Assembly (NCBI GenBank): GCA_025677815.1
Contig: JAIXMP010000004.1
Span: 992,001-1,056,000, forward strand
Source of the DNA: Phascolomyces articulosus
Taxonomy: Eukaryota > Mucoromycota > Mucoromycetes > Mucorales > Lichtheimiaceae
Length of the DNA: 64,000 bases
Reading direction: 5' to 3'
Shown here: positions 11,833 through 24,948 of the stretch, piece after piece
How the letters are laid out: each line of letters starts with the position of its first letter
Position numbering within the stretch: the stretch's first letter is position 1
Position numbers and translations under genes: made by a program
The notes under the pieces: model-generated
What the model was told of the DNA's origin: nothing
The model's input: only the letters and a program-made list of their open reading frames with translations
The model's database searches: none

Positions 11833-14800
11833 ATTATCCTTCCTTATTAAAAAAATAAATAAATATATATATATATATATAATATAATTTATACATGCAA
11901 TTATTTGTTGTTGTTGTTGTTGTTGTTATTTCCTATATAAAAAAAAAGAAGAGCTTGTTTTAAAGTTTTTGTTCCATACATAATAATATATTCACCTGAT
12001 GTTATTCTATTTATCAGTATTCACAAATTCAATGACTGGGAAGAGAAAGGGATTAAAACAAGGGATCGTTGTTGTTGTTGTTTAAGAAAAATGAGTTGTT
12101 TTGAGAAAAGGGAAAATAGATTGCGTTTCATCTCGGTTCTATTTTTTTTGAGAATATAACTCTAAAACTCATCATTATCATCAGAAATATTTTTGGGCGT
12201 TATATGTATTTATGTTATAATAAATGGATCACATCATTATCATGCATAAAATTTCACAAAAACTGTTTTGGGCTGGGTAAGTGGTTTTAAGTATATTACC
12301 CAAATTGAAGTTTCGGGTAAATAGTTAACTTTCACATTTCATTCTTCTATAATATATATAAACGATGACATTGTATACAATCTTTTATTATTATTATTAT
12401 TTTTATATACACGTTACATATGACAACTTTATCTATCCATATAATAAATTTTAAAAAAGTTGGAAAAGGGGAAAAGGAGAAGAAAGGAGAAAAAGCAGAG
12501 AGGGGTTGTTTGTTGTGGGAATCATGGCAATATAGTTTCTTTCAGGGGAGTCACGTTTTTTTTAAACATGTATTATATAATAACAACTGGCTGCTACAAA
12601 AACAATGAATATATATATATCGATCTATCTTTATACTTGTCAAATATAGTATAAAGTATGATCTATATGACTTGTTGAAGACTTTGACCTTACTACTGTT
12701 ATTTTTTTTTATTGATTAGAAGATGTAATAAAAGTCATAATTATTACTGCTTTCTCTGATAAAAAGTTATTTTGTCAACAACAATGCATAAAGGGATTAA
12801 AGGTGATTAATAACACTAATAATAAAGATGATGACGATGATAATGGTATGATTTCTCATGGTTGGGAGTTGGATGAGAGAAAAGAGGAGGAAAGGGGAGG
12901 GGTAATCTTTTAAACATGAGAAGATTATATAAATAAATAACTATATATAAAACTGCTGGACATGTGTTGCGTGTGATAATAGAATGATGGGCAAGTAAAG
13001 AGAAGGTTAAAAAATAAAAATAAAGGAATGGGGGATCCTGGTTCTGTAGAAATAGTTAATGTTAATAATGGGAATGTGATGATGATATAACACTGGTAGT
13101 AGAGAGAGCGTGTGGAGAAATTTTTTATTTGGAAGGAGAGAAATGTGCAACGAAGGAAAAAAAGCCAACTTTGTCGACGAATTAGGTAAAAAGAATATAC
13201 ATTGAGATATAGAAATAATAATAATAAAAAGCGCCCTCGTGCATTACGATATATATATATATTTGAATGGACAGTAACTACTCTATATTAAACATATGCA
13301 ACGTTAGGGGAGAAATCCTTTCAGTACGGTCGAGGTTTCTTCAATTCTCTAGAAAAATGGAAGATCGATTTATTATTACATATAATTCAATTGTTGTCAT
13401 TGGATTTGATTTGGGGTTTTTTTTAATTAATATATAATTGTATATATATATAAGCTGTAATAATAGTTGAAATACATACTGTGGCTGTAATAACCATAAA
13501 AGAAATTATGCATAAAAATCGTCATTATATAAAAAAAATATTAATCATTGACAACCTAAATAATTACTTGTACTTTTTTTAACGCGTCATCAAGATGTAC
13601 TTACACATTCATTTCTTGTATGAGACGCTATATACACGATAGATAAATAATAATAAGTATATGAATATCATTCATTATTATCCCCTTGTTCCTTTTTTTA
13701 TTATATATAGAATGATTACTTGATCCACAATTATAACAATAAGTTGGCTTTGGATGAGGCATGATGGTTGAAAAAGAGAAGATGATATTAGAAGTATTAG
13801 TATTAGTAGTGGTTTTTCTGATTAGATTGAAAAAGAAAAAGTTTATTATGTTGATGAGAAAAAAAAAAAAAAAGAAAGAAAAAAAGAAAAACCTCTTTCA
13901 TTTTATAGAATTATAAATGTAGTCATAACAAATAAGCTAATGGATTCCGCCACTTCGGCACTCTCTCTCTCTCTCTCTCTCTCTCCCTAATAATAAATAC
14001 TATTTTATATATATCAGATGTGCACATATTTTTAAGGGTCACAAACAACAGTTTTGTTGTTGTTGTTGTTAGTTGTTTCTATGCACAAAAAAAGTTTTGT
14101 TGTTAGTTTAACTCTTTTTTTCCCAGAATCTGGTTAATAAAAAGATATCATGACCTCCAATGATTTCAATGGCTATTAAGAATAGATCTAATGGCATTAT
14201 GTACCTTCTTGGGAAAAGGAACCCACATACGAACAAATGTATATGTATATAGTGAGTGTGTGAGAGAGAGAGGGCGTGTGTGCTATGATTGAATAAAAGT
14301 AAAAATCTTCTCATTTCACTATACTTTTTTTTTCTATCAATCTTTTTTTTTTTTTTTGCGGCACAAATAAGAATGTTTTCTTTTTTTTTCTCATGGGGCT
14401 CATTATTAGAAAAACAACAACAACAAAATAATAAAGATGCCAATGATGCATGACGACAAACGGATAGGCTTTTTTTTATTAATTGACAACAGTTTGTTCG
14501 GTCATCATTTTACTATCGTCAGTAAATAAAGATTATGATGATACTTTAATTATTCATTATCAAATAAAAATATATGGGAATCGTAGTAGTTTGTTGAAGA
14601 ATCAGATGGCAAGATTCACAAATGCGAGGTGAGCAACTTTTATTATACTCCTGGATTATGTACCCATATTTCATTGTCTTTTCTACTATATATTTATATA
14701 TGTATCCAATCTTATCATTCATCAGGAGGATGGATTGGGATCCTCCCCTCCCTATTTTATCATCATCATCTTTTTTTTTAAGATTTAGCAACCGTTGTTG

Positions 14801-15139
14801 TTATTAGTGTATTATCCTTTATGTATAGAGTTTAGATACTTTGCATTAAATAACAACGGAAGCAAGTGGGATTTATCGTTTTCCAAAATCGATTTCTCAA
14901 ATCATGATGAGGATTTTTTTACTTTTGGTATGTTTATGTAGGATACTTTTTTTTCCCCTCATTTTTTCCCCCTTATGCAAGCACCGTTTTCTTCCGAGAG
15001 AAATAAGCTCAACAAATAAATGCAAAATAATCATATCTTCAAGCTCAGTTTTTAATCAGATGATGTATTTCATTGTTGCTAAGATTGGTAATCCCACCCT
15101 TTTTTTTGGGTTACGTGTTTTTTTATTATTATCATTTCA
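11833..15139. other. intergenic region, no supported gene
   Basis: About 3.3 kb between COX6 and AFG3. I see no recognisable coding exon on either strand; the 60-110-codon frames are low-complexity and lack partners. Simple repeats include (TTG)n at about 11905-11927, (CT)n at 13961-13986, (TTG)n near 14053-14070 and several TA runs. The last few hundred bases must hold the AFG3 promoter. Confidence 0.6.
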
Positions 15140-17716
15140 ATGTTTTCAAGACTTGGAAGGAGAACAACGTTTGTAAAAGGGGTTACTCATAGTAGTCGAC
15201 CGCAAGGTATATCGTTACTAAGAAACCAACAACAACAACGACTTTGCTTATCGTTATGCAACAACAAACAAAAGCATAATAATAATAATAATAATCATTG
15301 TTATTCCACGTCGTCGTCGTCGTCGTCGTCGTCGTCACCTAATAACAAAAAGTCAAACAAAGGACAAGACAAAGAACAAGAAAAACCATTCGAGATGCCA
15401 AAAGCATTTGAAGACTTTTTTGGGAATGGGAATAAACAGCAACAACAGCAACGAGGAGGACCCGAAGGAGGAAAAAGACAACGCCAGCCACCATTACCAG
15501 AAACACCATCTCCTCCTAATGCCAATATCATTCTTGGCACGTTACTTGGTACCTATGTCCTTTACAAAATAACTGAACCAAGTGAAAATGGACGGGAATT
15601 AACATGGCAAACATTCCGTACTTCATTTCTCAACAAGGGGATGGTGGATCGACTGGTCGTTGTGAATCGTGACATGGTCAGAGTCTACTTACGACCCGAA
15701 GCCGTTTCGTTGGGTATTTCACGACAACAACAATTCTATTTTAGTATTGGTTCTGTGGCTAGTTTTGAAAATAATTTGGAAAAAGCACAAAATGAATTGG
15801 GTATTCCTTCCAATGAACGTATTCCAGTAACGTTTCGTGATGAAGTGGGTCTTGGAAACGCTTTCATTCATTTTGCTCCCACGCTTTTATTAATTGGTGC
15901 TTTCATGTATCTCAGTCGACGCGTAGGTGGTGCTGGTGGTGGCGGTGGTGCAGGAGGTCAAGGAGGAGGTATATTTGGCATTGGTAAAAGTAAGGCCAAA
16001 ATGTTTAATCAAGAATCTCAAGTCAAAGTCAAGTTTAAGGATGTTGCAGGGGCAGATGAAGCCAAGGAAGAAATTATGGAATTTGTCAAGTTTTTAAAAA
16101 ATCCAACTGCTTATGAAAGATTGGGTGCAACGATTCCAAAAGGTGCTATCTTATCAGGTCCTCCTGGTACAGGTAAAACGCTTTTTGCCAAAGCTACCGC
16201 AGGTGAAGCAGGTGTTCCTTTCTTGAGTGTCTCTGGTTCAGAATTTGTTGAAATGTTTGTGGGTGTTGGTCCCAGCCGTGTAAGGTAACGATGATATCTG
16301 GTTTTTTTTTCTGTGAATCTATGAAGAGTTGTAAAAAAAAAAAAAGTAAGGAGAATTAACTTTTTTTTTTAATAATGTATTTATGATAGAGATTTATTTG
16401 CTACGGCTAAAAAGAATGCTCCTTGTATTATCTTTGTGGATGAAATTGATGCCATTGGTAAAGCGCGGGGTAAAGGAGGTTCATTTGGTAGCAATGATGA
16501 ACGTGAAAGTACTTTAAACCAACTTTTGGTAGAAATGGATGGATTTGATTCAAGTGAACATGTGGTGGTTTTGGCAGGTACCAATCGATCGGATGTCTTG
16601 GATCCTGCATTATTACGCCCTGGTCGTTTTGATAGACATATTGCCATTGATCGCCCCGATATTGGCGGCCGTGCACAGATTTTCAAGGTTCATCTCAAAC
16701 CCATCAAGACACATGAAAATATGGAACAATTATCACGAAAATTGGCTGCTTTAACACCTGGATTTTCTGGTGCTGATATTCGCAATGTATGCAATGAAGC
16801 CGCCTTGATTGCAGCACGTCATTTAAAAGATCAAGTGGATGAACATGATTTTGAACAAGCTATTGAACGAGTGATTGCAGGATTGGAAAAGAAATCGCGT
16901 GTACTTTCCCCTGAAGAAAAAAAGACAGTGGCTTACCATGAAGCAGGTCATGCTGTTGCAGGATGGTATTTACAACATGCCGATCCTCTTCTCAAAGTTT
17001 CCATTATTCCTCGTGGTGTGGCCGCTCTTGGATACGCTCAATATTTACCCAAGGATCAATACTTGTATTCTGTCAAACAAATGTTGGATCGAATGTGCAT
17101 GACTTTGGGTGGTCGGGTATCTGAACAAATCTTTTTTGATACCATTACTACGGGTGCACATGACGACCTGCAGAAAGTAACCAAGATGGCGTATGCTCAA
17201 GTCACCGTTTATGGAATGAATGAAAAGGTGGGCCCCATGTCCTTTGATGATCCGCAGGCGGAACAACAGTTTCAAAAACCCTTCTCAGAACAAACAGCAA
17301 CATTGATTGATGATGAAGTCCGATCTTTGGTCAATCAAGCGTACGATCGAACGCTTCAATTATTGACAGAACGTAAAGAGGAGGTGGAAAAGGTTGCACA
17401 ATTATTGTTACAAAAAGAAGTCATTAGTCGAGAAGATATGGAGCAATTGTTGGGTAGACGACCTTTTAATGAAATCACTATTTATGATGAGTATGTTCAA
17501 AAAAAGGTAACGTACAGTTATAGATTTTTGTTAGAGATTAGTTGGTAAACCAGTGTTCAGTTCTTTTTTATTTGTTTGTTGGTAAATTGATCTATTGATG
17601 CAAAACAAATTTTTATTGTTTATATTCTTTTTCTTTTTTAGCCATCATCCACTTCCTCGCCTCCACCTTTTCCCGAAGATATAGGATCATCACCACCATC
17701 CCCTCCATCACAGTAA
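15140..17716 (+). CDS. AFG3: mitochondrial m-AAA protease subunit (AFG3L2/Yta10 type), 3 exons
   Basis: Exons 15140-16284, 16390-17506 and 17642-17716, 778 aa. It is an ATP-dependent zinc metalloprotease of the inner mitochondrial membrane, acting on the matrix side in protein quality control and maturation. Order: presequence; Q/N/S-rich linker (about 25-110); a first membrane segment ([15 protein letters not shown], about 131-145); intermembrane domain; a second membrane segment (about 250-262); a Gly-rich linker; AAA domain with Walker A GPPGTGKT at 340-347, Walker B IIFVDEID at 395-402 and an SRH with RPGRFDR; M41 peptidase with HEAGH at 565-569. Near-complete colinearity with AFG3L2 from the AAA domain to LLGRRPF. 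The C-terminal Ser/Pro tail is encoded by exon 3. The residual ambiguity is AFG3 versus its paralogue YTA12. Confidence 0.94.
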
Positions 17717-20168
17717 AAAAAAAAAAGAAAGAAAGCTATTATTATTTAATATATTTCTAGAAGTATTATCTATTGCTATTCTACTGTATTCTTATTGTAA
17801 ATACAAAACACAGTCATTTACCCGCACAAGAAACAAATACTAAGGACGTGCACGTTATTTATTCACTATTTATTTGTTGAAGATGATGATGGGTTGGGTA
17901 AAAGAAAACATAGAGAATATAGAACAAGGGTTTTTCCAGATCGATGAATTTGGTACTATTCAGAAAAGTAGAAAAAAAAACTGCATGATAATTTATCTTA
18001 GTGTACCATATACTTTTAAGTTTTGGATAAACAATATAAATATTTCGATTTTGAATAAGCTGAAACCCAAAAACTGATGTATCATCAATAGCTCTCTCTT
18101 TTACATCAACATCTTCAATATTACACTCTCTATAACTTAAATTAAATAAAGTTATCTAATTTGTTCTTGGAACAAACTTTATGTTTTTAGCGATTTAAGA
18201 ATCAAGCCAATGCTAAAAAGAGACTACCTTTCTTTGAATTCTGTTTTTTTTTATAATTGAAAAAATATACATGAATACGCAGCATGTATAGTGTTGTGAT
18301 ATCTCTACCCCTTCATCTCTACTATTTTTATATAGTAGTCATGTAGAATCGTTATAATAATAATAATACTATTATGTGGCGTAATTTAGTATAGTTATCA
18401 ATCAAGAACGTAAGGGATAGCCTAGTCGAAAGTTCTTACAATTCTTTGCGCACAAAAAAAAAAAAAAAAAACCAAAGCGTTATATAATTCTTTGTTAAAA
18501 TAGTGACAAAGTACAATCCTATTACCAATATATGTTTATATAATATCGATCTAGTACATATATGTTTACTTGACCACTTGTCTGGATCTCTCTCTCTCTC
18601 TCTCTTTCTCGATATGGTGTAGCAAACAAACAAAATGAGAATATTATGTAGAATCTTCTATGCACAAAAGCTTGACTGATGATAAATATTGACCTGGAGG
18701 TTTTTTTTATTTCCCTTCTCTATTATTGAGTCGGGCATTGTCTCCGTTGGCAATATTTATGTAGTCCATAGTACATAATAGTTAAATTATGCATAATATG
18801 CCATAATGAAACAAACATGTATGAAATATTAGATCAAAGTAGCTGTACTACTATTTGTCCAAGGGTTGCATTATTTTATTGCTATATTAAATTATCTTTT
18901 GTCAGCATCCTACTGAAAACAAATGCCACCACGACAACAATAGTCAATATGTATGAGAATTTTCTATCGAAAGGAAAACAGAGTGGTACGAAAAAGAGAG
19001 ACAATGTTACATTTTGTGTGCTGTACAATATACTCAATTGTTTGTGTTGTGATTTTGTTGTTTTGGAGATACCATTATATGACATAGTGATTTTTTTTAT
19101 TACTGCATTATCATATTAAACCATTCTAATAAGTTTTATCGAATCATTATATATTATTAAAACTTTATATTCTATCTACAGCATCTTTTTAATTGTAATC
19201 CTTTTTTTTTTGTTAACAATATACTACTGCTGATAAACAGAAGATACAAAACGTATTCGAATAAAAAATGGTTTAACTATTTAAATAAAAGTATGATATG
19301 AATACCCTACTACTAATTGCTGATTGCTGTCTCTTTGTACGCTGATAAACCCCTTAATAATACAGTATAGTAATTTTGCCTCTTTGCTCGTTTATCCCGG
19401 AACAATATTTGCTACTGTGGCTGCTCGCCAACTAGATACTATAGAGTCAATAATTTGTTTACTATAGTCAATCATTTTTCTGAATTACCATCATGGTAAG
19501 CAGTAAATTATGGATCACTTATTAACTCAATAATTGACCACTCTCTCATCCCATGTCGGATAATATTCAATTAATAAAAATCCAATTTAATTAGCATTAT
19601 ATTATGTATGATAAAAGCTTTGAATCACTGATCAATATCCCGAACATAATCTACTGCACTAATTCCGTGATTTTGTCCAACAAAAAATGTATCTATACTT
19701 GATATTTAGTTTCATGTAGATCGTGAGCTGAATTGAGTCATCCAATATTGAGAATTTGATAAAACACACTGTCATTATTTATTCATTATATTTTATTTTT
19801 TTTTTGTTACCAAGATCAACTCTGTTTCGGAATGTTACCGAATGCACGGACCGTGTCAGCAAATATCGTTGTGTCCCCATCCATATCGTCGTACTTTTTT
19901 TCTAGCTCAAAAAGAAAAGTAATGACAACAATCAATAATAATGATAATAAACGAACGCTCTGTTACATTTTTCTGTTTACACGCACATAACACACGAGCT
20001 TTATTCTTCAATATGAAGCAAATGTCTGAGTGGCAGTAGCAATAGCAATAAGTTATTGATTCTTGTTTAGACGGTTACCCTCCCTTTCCCAAAAAAAACG
20101 CCATAGACATAAATATAAAAAAGTTTCCATATGTTTTGGATATATTTATTTTTATTATTGAATAGTAT
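17717..20168. other. intergenic region, no supported gene
   Basis: About 2.45 kb between the convergent AFG3 and amidohydrolase genes. Short frames only (at most 100 codons), with no motif or splice-linked partner. Contains a TC microsatellite at about 18588-18612 and an A tract near 18453-18470. Confidence 0.6.
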
Positions 20169-21191
20169 TTACAAAGAGGATGAAGAGTTAAATGAACCCA
20201 AGTCAAAGCCATGCTTCTTGAAAAGTGCAAGGGTATTGTTGGTAAGCTTTGACGCATTTACTAAATGCCCTTTTGGATTGTTTTGAGCATAGGTTACAAG
20301 TGACGCCGTATTGAGTTTGGATCCAGGTACGGATGCATAAGGATAATCAGAACCAAAAAGCAATCGATCGGTTGATTCAAATGCAATGAGAGCTTCTAAT
20401 TGGGGCAATGAACCTGATAATGCCAAATCCATATAAAACCGCTTTAAATTTTGTTGAAAATCATCCATTGTTACTACTGTCTTTCCACCGTCAGACGAAA
20501 AAGGTTTAGCTAAAAGGATGGCGCTCAATCGAGTAGCGAGGTAAGGCAAGACACCACCGGCGTGTGAAAGAATAATATCAATATTAGGACATTGTCCAAA
20601 TCGACCGGTCATTAATAGATCAGCAGCTGTTCGTGTTGTGCCAAATGGATATTCAATGAGAGGTTGAGGAAGGTTGCCAGCAATATATTTTGGTTTTATA
20701 TCATACCAAGTTGGATGAATGAAGACAATAGCTTTGTAATCATCAAGTTTCTTCCAAATAGGTTGAAAGAGAGCATCTCCCAAAAGGCGATCTCCGTACG
20801 TGGTCATGACAATTACCCCTAATGCCTTTTTTTGTGTTGAAAAAATATAGTCCAGTTCATCCAGTGTACCTTGTACATCAGTCCAATCCGGTGTGGAAGC
20901 AAAAAAAGATATGCGACCTGGATTGTTGTCCGCAATGGTTGCTACTTCGTCGTTCAGTGTACGAGCCAATGCTCTACCTTCTATTCCATTTCCAGCGATA
21001 GATGGTCCAGGTGAAGTGACGGATAATACAGCGTGTTGAATGTCAACACTGTTCACGAACTCCAAGCATGTCCCAATACTCCAGGAAGGTACAGGAAATC
21101 CGGAGGGATCACCTCCTGCTGCGGCGATGGCATCTCGGTATGAATTTGGTATGACATGAATATGTGTATCAATAAATGAACGGGAAGCCAT
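20169..21191 (-). CDS. amidohydrolase-2 family metal-dependent decarboxylase/hydrolase, intronless
   Basis: A single 340-aa open frame. Start MASRSFIDTHIHVIP. Metal-binding signature: D-T-H-I-H at 8-12, a histidine in FIHPTW at about 185, SHAGG at about 240 and FGSDYPY at about 305. This is the ACMSD/6-methylsalicylate decarboxylase/gamma-resorcylate decarboxylase layout of the amidohydrolase-2 (TIM-barrel) family, and the length (about 330-340) fits. Likely activity is decarboxylation or hydrolysis of a small aromatic or ring-derived acid in the cytosol; the exact substrate cannot be read from the sequence. There is no signal peptide. It is one of two intronless protein genes in a window where nearly all others have 1-13 introns, which makes horizontal acquisition from bacteria or retroposition possible. 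Confidence 0.85.
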   Translation of the reverse strand: MASRSFIDTHIHVIPNSYRDAIAAAGGDPSGFPVPSWSIGTCLEFVNSVDIQHAVLSVTSPGPSIAGNGIEGRALARTLNDEVATIADNNPGRISFFASTPDWTDVQGTLDELDYIFSTQKKALGVIVMTTYGDRLLGDALFQPIWKKLDDYKAIVFIHPTWYDIKPKYIAGNLPQPLIEYPFGTTRTAADLLMTGRFGQCPNIDIILSHAGGVLPYLATRLSAILLAKPFSSDGGKTVVTMDDFQQNLKRFYMDLALSGSLPQLEALIAFESTDRLLFGSDYPYASVPGSKLNTASLVTYAQNNPKGHLVNASKLTNNTLALFKKHGFDLGSFNSSSSL

Positions 21192-22890
21192 ATTATAATA
21201 AAATCAATAAATAATAACAGAGAATGGGGAAAGACAAAAAGAAAGATGTTGTATTCTCACCCTTTATACATACGTAGAGCCGCAATATTTTATACGGGTA
21301 TCTTATCCGACGGGAAAAAATAATGCAAACTATTCCCACAAGTAGGGAGGCATATTCCTTTTCACACGAATTTAAAAGGGAGCAACAGTTCACTAGATGG
21401 TACGTTTAATATATTCAAAAAAAAACAGCAAAGCAATATTTGATTTTGTGTAGCTGAGAAAAATACAAATCAATAGTTTCACCCATATGACATTGATAGA
21501 TTTACAACAAATACAATATTTTTGAATGTGAGTAATGAAGAAAGGATGCGTTTCCATTAAAAGTTGTCATTATTTCAAACAAAAAGTTGGCTATGCAAAT
21601 AATTACCATTATGTCATCTTCATCATGCAATGCTCCTTTATTCGGTATGATCTATTCCGAATTTTCCTTAAAAGGTGAAAAAAACGTGACAAGATATACT
21701 TCTTTCAATTATAATGACTCTACATTTTTATCGTACGGAAAGCTTGTATATAGTAATAAAAAGCCATTCTTCAATGGAAGTAAAATACTAGCAGGAAATC
21801 ACGCATTAATAGCGGCTACTACATATACTACTTGTATATTATTACACACTATATGTATAATGAAATACACTACTTGTGAATCGGCAAACAATGTTGTCAA
21901 CGAACTTTTTATGGTAAAAGACTTTCTTTACTTTTTTATTTTTATAATATTTCATCAGCACAAAATTTTAGGTATAAAATAATGCATTTTAAAGGGTTGT
22001 TTTATTATTATAAACAAATGTCACGGAAATTGATCCCATTGGCTAAAATTATAAAAATGTCAAAAAACACGCACCATAACTAATAGGAAAAGTGCTACCA
22101 CCTATGGTTGCAAACAACATCCATCATAAACAAAAAAAGTATTGTCGTTTATCAGTTGTCCTGGGAGTGTAATAATTGAAACCATAAATAGATAATCGAT
22201 ATTCTTGTTAGATAGGACAACAAAAGAATCTATATGGAGATATCTTGTGCTTACTTATATAACCCTCACGGTAAAAATCTTTTTCCATTTACCGCATGTG
22301 CCGCATTATGAAACTATCACTTTGCTATTGTTATATGACCTAACTATATAACAATCAAGATATGGAATGCCGAAAGCCGCGCTCTTTTTATACTAACAAT
22401 TCATTATGAGCCGTCACTACTGTTGGATATTATATACAATAACCAAAAGCAAAACAGTAATAGAATGTTCATCATCGTCAAACGAAAAATCTTTACCTTT
22501 TTATATACTCTTGTAATAGAATAATTTACGATTGGATCTTACACAAAATGTGTCATACACCTTCTTTTTATAAAAGGTATCACTATCCATTTTTTCAATA
22601 AATGTATGCTCATACAGCACGTTCCCATTATCCCATGACAAACTAGCGACTTATTTTTTGTATACACTCCAAACTCTCCAATTTACAAAAAGAAAACCCA
22701 ATTCGCCACTTCATTTCCAAAAATGAATACTCTTGATATGTGCATATGCATGTGTATGTATAAAACAATAACGTCTCACTTTTTTTTAATCAAAAAAACA
22801 ATTTACAATATATAGATCTATGGTCCTAATTTTTTTTATCTTTTGGTATGTACGAAGTTCCACATTTTCCTCTTATAATAGTAAAATTAA
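21192..22890. other. intergenic region; one unsupported 131-codon frame
   Basis: About 1.7 kb. An open frame on the plus strand at 21587-21982 (first ATG at 21593) is Ser/Tyr/Thr-rich with a hydrophobic end. It has no recognisable domain, and I could not attach further exons. The part just above 21191 must hold the amidohydrolase promoter. Otherwise AT-rich with no clear repeat. Confidence 0.5.
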
Positions 22891-23889
22891 TTAATGGTGA
22901 ACGGGTTTGGAGCCTATAGAGTAAAGAAATATATCAATAATGGTTCTTCATATATAAATGCTTTATACAGAAAAATAAAAAAAAATACATACCGTCTACT
23001 CGCATATTTCGGGTGGCGGATGGTAAACGCACAGTCAAACCATCTAAATCATCATTCATTTCAATTTGACAGCCAAGTCGAGATCTAAAGAAATATTTTC
23101 ATGATTTAGTATGTGATAGATCAACTTTTTTAACCTATCCCTCTTTCATAAATGCTTATTCTAAAAAAAACCACTACCACTCCTACTGGCCCGAATAATA
23201 ATAAAAGAAACTTACGTCTCAGTCAATCCAAATGCCAAATCCAACATATCATTTTCTTCATCTGATGGTTCTTCCATTTTGTCATAATATTCTGGTTCCA
23301 AAATAACGTGACATGTTGAACATGCCAACGATCCTTCACATGCACCTATATATACATAAAACAATAAGTTATCAGATATTTCCTTTTATAACCCCTTTTC
23401 CTTAGCCACATCATTGAAATAAATAAATATAAAAATTACATTCAAGATCAATATCATAACGTTGTGCCAAATCCAACATAGTATCGCCTTCAACAGCCTT
23501 GACCGAGATCTCTTCACCGTCAGGCATAACAAAGTTCACTGTGTATGGACTATATAACAATGTTAATTGAGATTCCACTTTTTTTTTCTTCTTCATAATG
23601 ACATTTCCTTCTCCTAATATTTTAACCCTTTTGACAATTCAACTTACCCGTCTCCTTTGGATACACCTTCCTTACCATGCCATAAAGCTAAAAGAATAAG
23701 AATAAGAAGAAAGTGAGTCGATCAAGTTTAGATCTACTTATATATTATGCGAAAGAGAAAAAAAGTGTCAAATTTACCTGGTGCTGTAGAAAATGACCGT
23801 CGTACTAAATTCTTTTGTTGTGTAATATTCGATCGAATGGCTGAAGATACAGCAGGCGCTTTACTTGTAAACAATCGTAGTAATGACAT
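22891..23889 (-). CDS. YAH1: mitochondrial adrenodoxin-type [2Fe-2S] ferredoxin, 6 exons
   Basis: Exons (minus): 23889-23778, 23687-23648, 23549-23440, 23345-23216, 23084-22993 and 22913-22891, in phase, 168 aa. An Arg/Ser-rich presequence ([14 protein letters not shown]...RRSFSTAP) targets it to the matrix. The ferredoxin domain starts at [13 protein letters not shown]. The four cluster cysteines are visible: C-x5-C-x2-C in the block [20 protein letters not shown] and the distal one in SRLGCQIEM. The adrenodoxin end [12 protein letters not shown]...KPVHH is complete. Role: passes electrons from ferredoxin reductase to Fe-S cluster assembly, and to haem A and ubiquinone synthesis. The last exon is only 23 nt and codes for the final seven residues; I found it by extending past the splice site after MRVDG. 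Confidence 0.95.
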
Positions 23890-24948
23890 TATAAAGTTAT
23901 ATTGAAAGTAGAAAAGAACAAGAAAAAAATAGAAACAAAAACAACAAACTTTCTATCCCTCGTTCCTCTCCACATCGGTGAATCTGATCTCCGAAGTCTG
24001 TAAAATGAAAAGACCGTGTTGCCGCGCTTAAAATGAAAGCAGTTTGTGCTTGAAAGTTGTATATTTAAAATATAAATTTTGTGTGGGAAAAAAAAAAAGA
24101 GGAACTGTCATTTCTGTAATAAAAAAAAATGGGTAGTTTGCCACTATGAAGATAAAAGTAAACGATACTTTTTTTTTCTTCAAGAATTATTGCGCGAGTG
24201 ACGCACGGACCTTTCATTTTTAACTACTCTATTCTTTTACTCATTTATTATATGTTTATATTGCACTTTTGATCCATTGGAACCAACAATTCCAAATTTT
24301 ATATTATCAGTGTATGTTCCGTTCTACGGATCATCGTTTTTCAGGTTTGATTAAATTAACATGAGGAAAGAGTTACTATTATTTTCATTGATGGTTCCTA
24401 GTGTTTTTTAATAAATAAACACTATAAAGTAACTTATTTTTGATTTATCCTCTCTAACAAGCACCTAATATTCTTCATTGATTCCTCTCCATACAAAACT
24501 AGTTTCGTAATAAATTGTAATAGCAAGTTATCCATATGGTGGGATGAGGACGATGGGGGTGATATAAAACAACTATATGCTTCAACTGATTCGGTTCTTT
24601 TTTTTGCATAATATACAACGGATATCACCAGGATGTAAATAGAACGATATAAAAAAACAGATATGTACTAATTAATTTGTTTTTTTTAAAAAGCTTCATT
24701 TGAACATTATTTCATTTTATCACAAGTCAGGAAATCTTTTAATTAGTTTTAAATCTCATATATCAAACCTGACACCATACTCAATAGGAGAGAGAGAGAA
24801 TAAAAAGCTGATAAATAGAACAAATTTTATTTGGTAATTACAAAGACCCAAAGTATATATGTACACAAAAAATTAATGACAAGAGGGAAAGAAAGAAAAA
24901 GAAAAGAAGAAATGATAGAGTGAAAAAATAGTGTAGTCTATCATTTGA
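23890..24948. other. intergenic region, no supported gene
   Basis: About 1 kb between YAH1 (promoter end) and the stop of the next minus-strand gene. Only short frames, none with family features. AT-rich with a few homopolymers. Confidence 0.6.

Noticed and set aside
21587..21982. 131-codon plus-strand frame
   Set aside because: No recognisable domain, opens on TTG before the first ATG, no linked exons; kept only as a note in the intergenic entry.
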